From NCBI RefSeq assembly GCF_002259405.1, contig NZ_NPFW01000022.1, positions 806,001 to 870,000 on the forward strand: a DNA stretch of 64,000 nt, in the 5' to 3' direction. Every line of letters begins with the position of its first letter. Position 1 is the first letter of the stretch. Below the pieces are notes generated by a model. That model worked only from the letters and a program-made list of their open reading frames with translations. It had not been told where the DNA came from and made no database searches. Shown here piece by piece: positions 8,511-16,710 of this stretch. This stretch comes from Rhodococcus sp. 14-2483-1-2 (GTDB taxonomy: Bacteria > Actinomycetota > Actinomycetes > Mycobacteriales > Mycobacteriaceae). The translations under genes were made by a program, and so were the position numbers.

Positions 8511-9302
8511 CTACTTGCTGGGTCCTTTCGGAGGCCGTGGGAGGAAATAGCTGGTCCGCTGCTGGTATTCGCGATACCCCGGACGCTTTTCCATGCTGCG
8601 CTCGAGCAACCGCGCACCGGTGGCGAACACCAGGAAGTACGTCATCGCCATGGGCGACAGCAGCGTGAACACTCCGGGCCACGCCGACGCCGAGACGAGG
8701 AACAGTCCCCACCAGACTGCCGAGTCACCGAAGTAGTTGGGGTGCCGCGTCCAGGACCACAGCCCACGATCCATGATCTTGCCCTTGTTCGACGCGTCGG
8801 CCTTGAAGGCCGTCAACTGCGCATCCCCCACTGCCTCGAACGTCCATCCGAGAATCCAGACCACTACGCCGAGTACGACGACCGGCAGAACGGATCCGTG
8901 TGCGACAGCGGAAACCTGCAGCGGCAGGGACACGAACCACAATGCAACCGCCTGCGTCAGGTAGATCTTCCGCAGGGCGTACAGGGTTTTGTTACCGGTG
9001 GCCTTGGCGAGCAGTTCGGTGTAGCGCGGATCCTCACCGTGCCCACGCGAGCGTCGAAAGACGTGCACTGCGAGACGAAGTCCCCACACACCGACGAGGA
9101 CGAGCAGAAGTATTCGACGCCACAATTCGCCTGTTCCGGTCGCAGCCGAGATCAGCGCGATCAGAACGAACCCGCCGCCCCACGTCACGTCCACGACGTT
9201 GTGGCGTCCGATGCGCGCGCCGATGAGGGCGGTGACGATCATCAGGACGGCGGTACCGCCGAGGCTGGAAAGCGATACCGTGAGGAAGTCGGACCAGTTC
9301 AC
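8511..9302 (-). CDS. DUF1295 integral membrane protein (steroid 5-alpha-reductase-like fold)
   Basis: 263 residues with about 6-7 membrane segments. The C-terminal half carries the DUF1295 signature SWTRHPNYFGDSAVWWGLFL and ends with ERSMEKRPGYREYQQRTSYFLPRPP, like isoprenylcysteine methyltransferases and sterol/steroid reductases. GTG 9302 overlaps the preceding methyltransferase stop by 4 bp, which fixes this start; the frame extends upstream only inside the neighbour. It is last in the six-gene lipid operon, as Rv0446c is in the related mycobacterial cluster. A role as an NAD(P)H reductase of a methylenated acyl chain is an inference from fold and position. Confidence 0.85.
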   Translation of the reverse strand: MNWSDFLTVSLSSLGGTAVLMIVTALIGARIGRHNVVDVTWGGGFVLIALISAATGTGELWRRILLLVLVGVWGLRLAVHVFRRSRGHGEDPRYTELLAKATGNKTLYALRKIYLTQAVALWFVSLPLQVSAVAHGSVLPVVVLGVVVWILGWTFEAVGDAQLTAFKADASNKGKIMDRGLWSWTRHPNYFGDSAVWWGLFLVSASAWPGVFTLLSPMAMTYFLVFATGARLLERSMEKRPGYREYQQRTSYFLPRPPKGPSK

Positions 9303-10624
9303 CGCGGGCCCACCCACACCGGCCGCACCGGTTCCATCTCGGACGTCCCGTTCTCGGACCGAACTGCCAGAATCTGGTCGACGCCCATCCTGTTGTCCCG
9401 GAAGGCCATTCCGCCGCCGATCAGGTACAGCCGCCACACGCGCGCGACCTCTTCGCCGACCATCGCCACCACTTCGTCGTAGCGCGCCTCGAAGCGCTCG
9501 GTCCAGACATCGACGGTCCGCACGTAATGCTCCCGAAGGGCGTGAACGTCGCGAACCTCCAGCCCTGCCTCCTCGATCATCGCGACGGTCCGCCCGACGG
9601 GGCGCATGTACATGTCCGGCGCGATGAACGACTCGATGAAGGCTCCGCCGCCGGGGTTGTCACCTTCTCTTCGCGACATCTGCTGAATCAACACGCGTCC
9701 ACCCGGCTTGACGTTGGTGTGCAGTGCGGCGGTGTAGGTCGGGTAATTGGCCTCCCCCACATGCTCACCCATCTCGATCGACGCCACCGCGTCGAAGGGC
9801 CCGTCCGGAATCTCTCGATAATCCTGAATTCGGATCTCGACGTTGTCCTGCAGTCCTCGGTCGGCAATTCGTTTGTCGATGAAGGCTTTCTGTTCGCGCG
9901 AGATGGTCACTCCGACGACCTGCGCTCCGTACTCCTGAGCCGCATGCAGGCTCAGGGACCCCCAGCCGCAGCCGACGTCGAGAAAGCGTTGCCCGGCACG
10001 CTTGTCGAGACCGATCTTTCGACAAACGAGGTCGAGTTTGTCGCGTTGGGCATCGTCGAGGGTGTAGTCCGGCGAATCCGAGGTCCAGTACGCCGACGAG
10101 TACGCCATGTGGGAATCGAGCACCAATTCGTAGAAGTCGTTCGACAGGTCGTAATGGTGACTGATCGCGGCGCGGTCGCGAAGCACCGAGTGCAGCCGCC
10201 CTTTCACCGATGCCTGCGACACGGGCGGCGGCAGAGGACGGCCGAACACTCCGAGATCCTTGGCCAGTTTCGCCAACCGCAGGAGCGACGCCGGCCCCGG
10301 TCGTATCGCCGAGAGTCGGCGCTCACGCACCACACCCCAGACGTGATCGAGGGCCGCGGCGAGATCGCCGTCGACGTCCAGCTCCCCGGTGACGTACGCC
10401 TGTGCAGCGCCGAGTTCGCCAGGGCTCCACAGCAATCGACGAAGGGCGCTCGGGCTCCGCAACAGCACTCGCGGTGCCGACGCATCTCCCGCAACGGATC
10501 CGTCCCACGCCTGCAGCCGAACGGGAAGCGGACCACCAACCAGGGGTTCGATCAGCTCGGCAATCCGGTGTGCGACACCGACACTGCGGTCGGTCCGGTC
10601 GACGGAAAGTGTCGAGGTGGTCAT
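9299..10624 (-). CDS. Cyclopropane-fatty-acid-synthase-family SAM methyltransferase, second copy
   Basis: 441 residues, CFA synthase family (N-terminal lipid-binding region ~1-130, SAM fold ~150-400). SAM motif I is FLDVGCGWGSLSLHAA and the active-site loop SIEMGEHVG. The conserved Cys of the E. coli YSCAYW motif is Ser (AYSSAYW), and the LHTIG motif with its active-site His is replaced by IQQMSR. It acts on unsaturated acyl chains of membrane phospholipids, but product type (cyclopropane, methylene, methyl) is not predictable. ATG 10624 overlaps the stop of the other methyltransferase (ATGA), fixing the start. It is clearly divergent from its neighbour, not a recent duplicate. Confidence 0.88.
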   Translation of the reverse strand: MTTSTLSVDRTDRSVGVAHRIAELIEPLVGGPLPVRLQAWDGSVAGDASAPRVLLRSPSALRRLLWSPGELGAAQAYVTGELDVDGDLAAALDHVWGVVRERRLSAIRPGPASLLRLAKLAKDLGVFGRPLPPPVSQASVKGRLHSVLRDRAAISHHYDLSNDFYELVLDSHMAYSSAYWTSDSPDYTLDDAQRDKLDLVCRKIGLDKRAGQRFLDVGCGWGSLSLHAAQEYGAQVVGVTISREQKAFIDKRIADRGLQDNVEIRIQDYREIPDGPFDAVASIEMGEHVGEANYPTYTAALHTNVKPGGRVLIQQMSRREGDNPGGGAFIESFIAPDMYMRPVGRTVAMIEEAGLEVRDVHALREHYVRTVDVWTERFEARYDEVVAMVGEEVARVWRLYLIGGGMAFRDNRMGVDQILAVRSENGTSEMEPVRPVWVGPR

Positions 10625-11934
10625 CGGTTGTCCCTTCGGTCGAGCACGATCTGCTGAACATCGAGGTATCCGGATCGAAATCCGGCCTCCGAGTAGCACA
10701 GGTAGAAATGCCACATTCGCGCGAACACCTCGGCGAAACCGAGCTCCTCGGCCTCGCTGCGGTATTCACGGAAGCGCCTGTCCCACTGAGCGAGGGTTCG
10801 CGCGTAGTGATCGCCCATCGACAGACGCTCGCGAACCCGAAGCGAAGTGCTCTGCTCGGTCACCTCCTCGATGGCCCGCACGGACGGCAGGAATCCGCCG
10901 GGAAATATGTACTTGTGGACCCAGGTGTACGTGTTTCGGGTAGCCAGCATTCGGTCGTGCGGCATCGTGATGGCTTGGAGGGCAACCCGCCCACCCGGTG
11001 CGAGCAGCGCGTCGATCGTCTCGAAGTACGTCGCCCAATACTGATGCCCGACGGCCTCGATCATCTCGACCGACACGATCGCGTCGTACTCGCCGTCGAC
11101 CAAGCGGTAGTCGAGGAGATCGATCTGGATTCGGTCTCCGTAGCCGGCAGCGGCACAGCGCTTACGCGCCAAGTCCTGCTGTTCGGTCGACAATGTCACC
11201 GACCGGACCGTCGCACCACGAGCTGCCGCACGGATTGCCAGCTCACCCCATCCGGTACCGATCTCGAGCACCCTGGTTCCCTCGCCGACGCCCGCCCGGT
11301 CGAGTAGCCGGTCGATCTTGCGACGCTGGGCGTCGGCGAGCTCCTCACTGTCGTCGTCGTTTCCCGATTCGGCGAACAACGCACTGGAGTACGTCATCGT
11401 CTCGTCGAGGAAGAGTTCGAAGAGGTCGTTCGACAGGTCGTAGTGGCGCGAGATGTTGGATCGCGTGTTCTTGGTCGTATTCCGCTCGCTCCGTGGAGGC
11501 TTGGGGATATAGAGCCCTCGGAGGCGCTGCAGGGACTTCGGAATCAGGGACGCCATGCGCCGGGCGAAGACGTCGAGCACGGCAGTGAGATCCTCGGCAT
11601 CCCAGTCTCCGGCCATGTATGCCTCACCGAATCCGATGAGTCCGCTGTCGCCGACCCGTGCGGCGAAGTCGTGTGGTCGATAGACGGTCATCAACGGAGC
11701 ATCGGCCGAGCCTGCCCCGATGACCTCGCCGTCGGGCATCGCCACTCGGACCTGCAATCGCGCGACCGCGCGGCGGAAGAGGAAGTCGGCGACGGGTGCT
11801 GCGGCTGCAACCTTCATGCCACCAGGAACCTGGGCGATCTGAGGCCAGACCCGTGGATCCACCAGCGGGCGCGGACCGACAGCGGAACCACCGTACGGGT
11901 TCGACACAGAATCGGCCTTCGACACAGTTGTCAT
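10621..11934 (-). CDS. Cyclopropane-fatty-acid-synthase-family methyltransferase, UfaA1-like
   Basis: 437 residues. SAM motif VLEIGTGWGELAIRAA, substrate region HYDLSNDLFELFLDETMTYSSALF and active-site VSVEMIEAVGHQYWATYF identify the CFA/UfaA1 group. As in its neighbour the Cys of YSCAYW is Ser, and the LHTIG position reads LQAITM. By gene order it matches M. tuberculosis ufaA1 (Rv0447c), reported to make tuberculostearic (10-methylstearic) acid from oleoyl chains. ATG 11934 overlaps the DUF1365 stop (ATGA). Seen: family and motifs; inferred: methylene transfer to oleoyl phospholipids. Confidence 0.88.
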   Translation of the reverse strand: MTTVSKADSVSNPYGGSAVGPRPLVDPRVWPQIAQVPGGMKVAAAAPVADFLFRRAVARLQVRVAMPDGEVIGAGSADAPLMTVYRPHDFAARVGDSGLIGFGEAYMAGDWDAEDLTAVLDVFARRMASLIPKSLQRLRGLYIPKPPRSERNTTKNTRSNISRHYDLSNDLFELFLDETMTYSSALFAESGNDDDSEELADAQRRKIDRLLDRAGVGEGTRVLEIGTGWGELAIRAAARGATVRSVTLSTEQQDLARKRCAAAGYGDRIQIDLLDYRLVDGEYDAIVSVEMIEAVGHQYWATYFETIDALLAPGGRVALQAITMPHDRMLATRNTYTWVHKYIFPGGFLPSVRAIEEVTEQSTSLRVRERLSMGDHYARTLAQWDRRFREYRSEAEELGFAEVFARMWHFYLCYSEAGFRSGYLDVQQIVLDRRDNR

Positions 11935-12710
11935 CTGTTGGCCCCTTCCTTCTGGAATTCTCGCGCCCCGGGAGGGGCAGGTTTCTGCACGATCTTCAGA
12001 CCCCGCGCCCAGAGCCGAATGCCCTGCCAGCGGATCTGTATCACCACCCGTAACGGCGCACACGGAATCTCGAGTGCGGTGCGGAGAATGGACCGCGACG
12101 TCACCTCTCGACGACGGCCGTGTACGGTCGCCACGAACGGAGGCCGACCGGGTCGTTCCAGGACGATCGACAGACGGAGTGCGGCGTCCGGCTCGGGTAG
12201 CCGCATGGAGTATTCGCCGTCGACGTCGTTGAACGGCGATACGTAGAACTCCTTGGTCGTGCGGGCCGCACCGCGATGATCGGTGTGCAGCAGATACCGG
12301 TATCGCTCGCCGTAGGTGTTGTGCACCTCCGCCACCACGCAGCGGAGCTCTCCGTCGCGATCGTGACACCAGTACACACTCAATGGGTTGAACGTGTGCC
12401 CGAACACCCGCGCACTGGCCAACATCGTGATCCGTCCGCCGCCGAGGTCGATACCGCTCTCCGCCAGGAACGCGTCGACGTTCTGGCGGATGGTGGCGTC
12501 GGGGTCACCGAGGTGGTCACGGGGATCGAAGGAGGCCAGCGGTCGCAGTATCCGGGGCAATTCGGGAAGAGCGTCGAGATCGACGAACCAGCTGTAACTC
12601 TTGTACGAGAACGTGTTTCGAATCGGCGCGCGTCGAACGTGGTCGATCCGAGTGCGATACAACGCCGCCCCGTGTGCGCGGGTGGTCGGCAGAACCGATG
12701 TCAGAGCCAC
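11931..12710 (-). CDS. DUF1365 family protein
   Basis: 259 residues, DUF1365 throughout: the N-terminal YRTRIDHVRRAPIRNTFSYKSYSWFVDLDALP, central FGHTFNPLSVYWCHD and AEVHNTYGERYRYLLH, then KEFYVSPFNDVDGEYSMRL. Function is not established; the family nearly always sits beside an FAD amine-oxidase-like gene and a cfa gene (Rv0447c-Rv0449c in M. tuberculosis; RSP_1090-1091 in Rhodobacter sphaeroides, linked with CfaA to the singlet-oxygen response). GTG 12710 begins 10 bp inside the preceding gene and yields the family's usual start. Confidence 0.88.
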   Translation of the reverse strand: MALTSVLPTTRAHGAALYRTRIDHVRRAPIRNTFSYKSYSWFVDLDALPELPRILRPLASFDPRDHLGDPDATIRQNVDAFLAESGIDLGGGRITMLASARVFGHTFNPLSVYWCHDRDGELRCVVAEVHNTYGERYRYLLHTDHRGAARTTKEFYVSPFNDVDGEYSMRLPEPDAALRLSIVLERPGRPPFVATVHGRRREVTSRSILRTALEIPCAPLRVVIQIRWQGIRLWARGLKIVQKPAPPGAREFQKEGANR

Positions 12711-13972
12711 GTGGCCCCCACCCGTTGTGCGGCGCGCGCGCCCGACAACGCACCGTCCTCGTGAAATCCCCAGCCGTGGTACGCACCGGCGAATACCACT
12801 GTGTCGGTATCCAATTCGGGAAGTCGACGCTGCGCTGCAACCGATTCGGGGGTGTACTGAGGGTGTTCGTAGGTCATCTCGTCGAGTACCGCGTTCGGGT
12901 CGATCCGATCCGCTCCACCGAGGGTGACCAGCATTCTGCGATCGGTGTTGCCCAGGCGCTGCAACCTGGTCAGGTCGTAGCTGACCAGCACCCGATCGGG
13001 CCTGGCCGCGCACGACGGGAGGTGGTAGTTCCACGATGCACGCGCCCTGGTGTTCTTCGGCAACACCGACGAGTCCGTGTGCAGTTGCGTGTGATTGGTG
13101 GAGTACGGCATCGCTCCCAGGATGCTGTGCTCGAGGGCCGTCGGTTCTGCGAGCATTTTCAGCGCGGCACCGGGATGCACGGCGATCACGGCCGCGTCGA
13201 ACGTGCGCAGGCGGTCGTGGCCGTCGCGGATCTGCACGGAATCCGGTGACCTGTAGACCGCGCGCACCGGGGTATCGAGCAGTACCTCGTCGATGTGCTC
13301 GGCAACCCGGCGAACGTATTCGATGGACCCGCCGGTGACGGTGCGCCAGGTGGGTGATCCTGTGACGGTGAGCATTCCGTGGTGGCGGAGAAAAGTGAAC
13401 AGGTAGCGAGCCGGGTAGGCGAGAGCAGTATCCGGATCGCACGACCACACCGCGGACACCAACGGAGTCATGAAGTGGGATTCGAAGTACGCCGAGAACG
13501 AGTGATCTTCGAGAAACTGCGCGAGAGTCGTCTCGGACTCCACCGGTTCGGCACTGTCCAGCAGTTCGTTGGCCAGGCGATGAAAACGCTTGACGTCGAG
13601 CAACATCGAGACGAATCGTGGCTTGAACACCGCCGTACGTTGCGCGAGGATTCCGCTCATGCCCTGGCCGCCCGAGTACTCGAGCCCGCACCCGTCGCAG
13701 CGCACGGACATGCTCATGTCCGAATCCTGCGTCGGCACGTTCAGTTCGTCGAACAGGCGCAGCAGAGTCGGATACGTCCGGTCGTTGTGCACGATGAACC
13801 CGGTGTCGACGCCTACCGGACCGTCGGGGCCGTCGACATAGTGCGTGTCCGCGTGACCACCGAGCCGAGAGTCCGCCTCGTACAGCGTCACCGACGAGTT
13901 CTTCGACAGTTCGTATGCGGCCGTCAGGCCTGCGATACCGCTCCCGACCACCGCGATACGACGGCGCGTCAC
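12701..13972 (-). CDS. FAD-dependent amine-oxidase-like protein of the lipid operon
   Basis: 423 residues. The N-terminal dinucleotide fold is IAVVGSGIAGLTAAYEL, followed by the acidic ribose-binding residue in LYEADSRLGGHADT; GFIVHNDRTYPTLLRLFDEL is typical of this subgroup. A Cys pair CDGCGLEY is present near residue 95. These proteins resemble NAD(P)-binding Rossmann/squalene-associated or amine oxidases but have no proven amine substrate; operon company suggests oxidation or reduction of modified acyl chains. GTG 13972 overlaps the hydrolase stop by 4 bp. Equivalent in position to Rv0449c. Confidence 0.87.
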   Translation of the reverse strand: MTRRRIAVVGSGIAGLTAAYELSKNSSVTLYEADSRLGGHADTHYVDGPDGPVGVDTGFIVHNDRTYPTLLRLFDELNVPTQDSDMSMSVRCDGCGLEYSGGQGMSGILAQRTAVFKPRFVSMLLDVKRFHRLANELLDSAEPVESETTLAQFLEDHSFSAYFESHFMTPLVSAVWSCDPDTALAYPARYLFTFLRHHGMLTVTGSPTWRTVTGGSIEYVRRVAEHIDEVLLDTPVRAVYRSPDSVQIRDGHDRLRTFDAAVIAVHPGAALKMLAEPTALEHSILGAMPYSTNHTQLHTDSSVLPKNTRARASWNYHLPSCAARPDRVLVSYDLTRLQRLGNTDRRMLVTLGGADRIDPNAVLDEMTYEHPQYTPESVAAQRRLPELDTDTVVFAGAYHGWGFHEDGALSGARAAQRVGATWL

Positions 13973-14664
13973 GACGGTTTGCCCATGCAGTCGGCCTGCG
14001 CATCGGCGGCGATACCGAGAACGAAGTCACGCGTCGCCCTCGACCAGAGCTGCGGATTGCGGAGCATGAAGTGCCCACCCGGAACGGAAAGGTAGCGAGC
14101 GGAAGCCCCTCGCGCCGCCGCACGTTCGACCGCACGGCGCGAGGTTCTCGGATCGGTCCACTTGTCTGCAGTCCCGTGAACGACGAGCAACGCATGATGC
14201 GCGCCGAATCCGTCGGCCTCCACACCCTCCGGCCACCACGGGGCCAAGGCGACGACACCCGAGATTTTCTGGGTCGTTCCTGCAGGCTCCACTCCCACGA
14301 CAGAAGGGTCGTCGATCAGGGCAGCTGCGGTGCGGCCACCCATCGAATGGCCGACGACCACCACGTGAACGTCGGGATGCTCCGCGCGGATTCGGTTCAG
14401 CGCCCACCGGGCGTCCTCGACCGGAGACCGTTCGGGGGCGTTCCAGCCGCGGAACCGGTACTGCAACTGCTGCACCGAAATGTCGTGTGCGCGTCCCACG
14501 CGCCGAAGCATCCAGGTGAACGGCCACATCCGCAGACCGGCGAGGTGCCACGGCCTACTGCGCGCCCGGCTCACGTCCTTGCCGCCGCCGAGGACCAACA
14601 CGACCAGTGCAGGCTCGGACACTCTTCTGCCGGTGCGCAGAACTGGAGTCGGCTCGTTGCTCAT
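13969..14664 (-). CDS. Alpha/beta hydrolase heading the lipid operon
   Basis: 231 residues. Nucleophile elbow VVVGHSMGGRTAA (Ser ~112), candidate acid in VHGTADKWTDP and candidate His in VPGGHFMLRNPQLW complete a catalytic triad. An oxyanion-type LVLGGGKD lies near the N-terminus. No signal peptide is evident, so it is probably cytosolic. As first gene of six overlapping genes it may be a phospholipid or acyl-ester hydrolase supplying or repairing substrates, but that is only position-based. In mycobacterial clusters, as I recall them, this gene is not part of the set. Confidence 0.8.
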   Translation of the reverse strand: MSNEPTPVLRTGRRVSEPALVVLVLGGGKDVSRARSRPWHLAGLRMWPFTWMLRRVGRAHDISVQQLQYRFRGWNAPERSPVEDARWALNRIRAEHPDVHVVVVGHSMGGRTAAALIDDPSVVGVEPAGTTQKISGVVALAPWWPEGVEADGFGAHHALLVVHGTADKWTDPRTSRRAVERAAARGASARYLSVPGGHFMLRNPQLWSRATRDFVLGIAADAQADCMGKPS

Positions 14665-14741
14665 GCCGGTTATTCGGCACCGCGGCCGCTTCGGGTGGGA
14701 TCGGTTCGGACGGGGCGATTGTGACCTGTCCGACAGAGAAA

Positions 14742-14780
14742 GAAGACCGGGCCGAGAGTGTGTCTCTCGGCCCGGTCTTC
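14742..14780 (-). terminator. Intrinsic terminator of ssrA
   Basis: A 17-bp perfect stem (14742-14758 with 14764-14780, core GACCGGGCCGAGAG) with a 5-base loop, followed on the minus strand by TTTCTCTG. It separates tmRNA from the hydrolase-led operon. Confidence 0.88.
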
Positions 14781-14785
14781 GTCGG

Positions 14786-15153
14786 TGGAGCTGCCGGGAA
14801 TCGAACCCGGGTCCTCTGCTGCATTGCCAGGGCTTCTCCGTGTGCAGTCCGCTATGCCTCTACTTGGATCTCCCGATCTCGCGAACAAGTCAGGATGACG
14901 ATCCCAGCCACTGTTTGATGTTCCTCATCATCCCGCGGCCGGATGAATCGGTGAGCCCTCTAGCTGATGCCAGTACCCGGACCGAGGGCAAGCCCGGACT
15001 GACAGACACGCAGTCGCTACTTAGGCAGCGAGTGCGTAGTCGCGCTGATTGGAATCGGCGCTTATAAGGTTGCGATGACGCTTACGGTGGTCTCTCGCCT
15101 GCACCGACACGCTTCCCCTGACTCAACATACAAAGTCGAAACCGTTCAGCCCC
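14786..15153 (-). ncRNA. ssrA: Transfer-messenger RNA (tmRNA)
   Basis: About 368 bases. The 5' end GGGGCTGAACGGTTTCGAC and 3' end GGTTCGATTCCCGGCAGCTCC with discriminator A form the alanyl-tRNA-like domain. The internal frame reads GCC GAT TCC AAT CAG CGC GAC TAC GCA CTC GCT GCC TAA, giving the tag ADSNQRDYALAA, ending in the LAA degron. With SmpB (17574-18047) it rescues stalled ribosomes and marks the nascent chain for proteolysis. The 5' end is placed by acceptor pairing. The following ACC is only partly the mature CCA. Confidence 0.97.
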
Positions 15154-15218
15154 GTATGTTCCCGAACACTGTGTCCGGGCTGTTCAGTGTAACGCCTCGC
15201 ATGGCCACTTTCATCCCA

Positions 15219-16691
15219 TTAACTGCCGGCACGGCGATCCGTCGCGCGCGATGCGGCATCGGCGTCCACACGCTGCACCACCGTGCGCAGCATTCGGCGC
15301 GCCACGACCAACCGTGCCGGCAGAGAGGCGTACCAGACCGCGCGACCGGCCAGACCACGGGGGAAGAACACCAACCGCTGCTCGATCGTCGGCTGCTTCG
15401 CCGTGCCGCCGACCGTCAGGTCGAGCCAGGCCTCGCCGGGCAGTCGGGTGGAGGACTTGAGCCGAGTGGTGTGTTCGGTGCCCGACGCGGATGCGTCGGG
15501 TCCGGTGACGTCGCGGTGCCAGCCGGTGAGAACGTCGGCGTCGGCCAATCGTTCGAGTGCGGGCCGGATCGCGGTCGACTTCGCTGCGCTTCGGGCGACG
15601 CGGGTGTCGGTGTAGACGACCTCGCCTGCCCACGCCGGATCCGAGGGCAGCGGGTCCGACGGTGCCGCGGTGCCGGTGGCGTCGGTCCACCGCGTCTCCA
15701 CCTCACCGTCGTCGATCTTGCGCAGTGCCAATCTCACGGAGTCGCGGTAGCCGGTCAGGCCGCCGTCCGGACGGGGTACGACGGCGTCGATGTCCATCTC
15801 GTGGCCGACGGCGTCGTATTGCAGTGATTCGATGAGCGGCATCGCCAGCCCGCGCGGAATGGGAGTCACCAGCCCGATCCAGTGGCCTGCCAGACGCGGC
15901 GTCAACACTGGGAGCACGATGATTCGACGCTGCCGCAGACCCGCGACGTCGGCGTAGATGTTCATCATCTCGCCGTACTGCATGACGTCGGGACCACCGA
16001 TGTCGAACGTTCTGGATTCGGTGATCGGCGCACTCGCGGCCCCGATCAGGTAGTGCAACACGTCGCGCACAGCGATGGGTTGGATGCGGTTGTGTACCCA
16101 CCGCGGTGTGGTCATCACCGGAAGCCGGTTGGTCAGGTGCCGGATCATCTCGAACGACGCCGAGCCGGATCCGATCACGACCCCCGCCTGCAGCACCACG
16201 GTGGGAACGCCCGACTCGATCAGAATGCGACCCACCTCGGCACGAGACTTCAAGTGTGGCGAGAGCTCACCGGTCGGCGGATGCAACCCGCCGAGGTAGA
16301 CGATGCGACCGACGCCGCACTCGGCAGCAACGGCCGCGACGTTCTCGGCGCTGTCGCGTTCGGTGTCGGCGAAATCCGAGTGCCCTGCGGTGCCCATCGA
16401 GTGCACCAGGTAGTACATGATGTCGACTCCGCTGAGCGCTTCCTTCAACGATTCCCGATCGCTCAGATCGCCCTGAACGATCTCGACATTCGCCGCCCAC
16501 GGCACGTTGTCGAGCTTGCTGGGGGTGCGAGCAAGCACTCGGACCCGGTACCCCTCGTCGAGCAGACGCGGTGCCAGACGCCCGCCCAGGTATCCCGTGG
16601 CACCGGTGACCAGAACGCGGGGAGGGCGTCCGTCGTCCTGAACCACGGGGATGTCGGACGGCGAATCGGAAGCTGTCATAAACGAGGTCAT
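15219..16691 (-). CDS. NAD(P)-binding SDR/NmrA-like protein with DUF2867-type C-terminal domain
   Basis: 490 residues. Residues ~25-260 form an extended-SDR Rossmann domain with VLVTGATGYLGGRLAPRLL and an atypical YYLVHSMG segment; the catalytic YxxxK of classic SDRs is not obvious. Residues ~320-480 fit a DUF2867-like domain, often a hydrophobic-ligand fold, ending in a basic tail. Such proteins are commonly annotated as NAD-dependent epimerases or ubiquinone-binding proteins without proven activity. A second in-frame Met four codons on is an alternative start. It ends about 65 bp beyond the 5' end of ssrA. Confidence 0.75.
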   Translation of the reverse strand: MTSFMTASDSPSDIPVVQDDGRPPRVLVTGATGYLGGRLAPRLLDEGYRVRVLARTPSKLDNVPWAANVEIVQGDLSDRESLKEALSGVDIMYYLVHSMGTAGHSDFADTERDSAENVAAVAAECGVGRIVYLGGLHPPTGELSPHLKSRAEVGRILIESGVPTVVLQAGVVIGSGSASFEMIRHLTNRLPVMTTPRWVHNRIQPIAVRDVLHYLIGAASAPITESRTFDIGGPDVMQYGEMMNIYADVAGLRQRRIIVLPVLTPRLAGHWIGLVTPIPRGLAMPLIESLQYDAVGHEMDIDAVVPRPDGGLTGYRDSVRLALRKIDDGEVETRWTDATGTAAPSDPLPSDPAWAGEVVYTDTRVARSAAKSTAIRPALERLADADVLTGWHRDVTGPDASASGTEHTTRLKSSTRLPGEAWLDLTVGGTAKQPTIEQRLVFFPRGLAGRAVWYASLPARLVVARRMLRTVVQRVDADAASRATDRRAGS

Positions 16692-16710
16692 TACCCCCGA
16701 GCGGTCCAGT

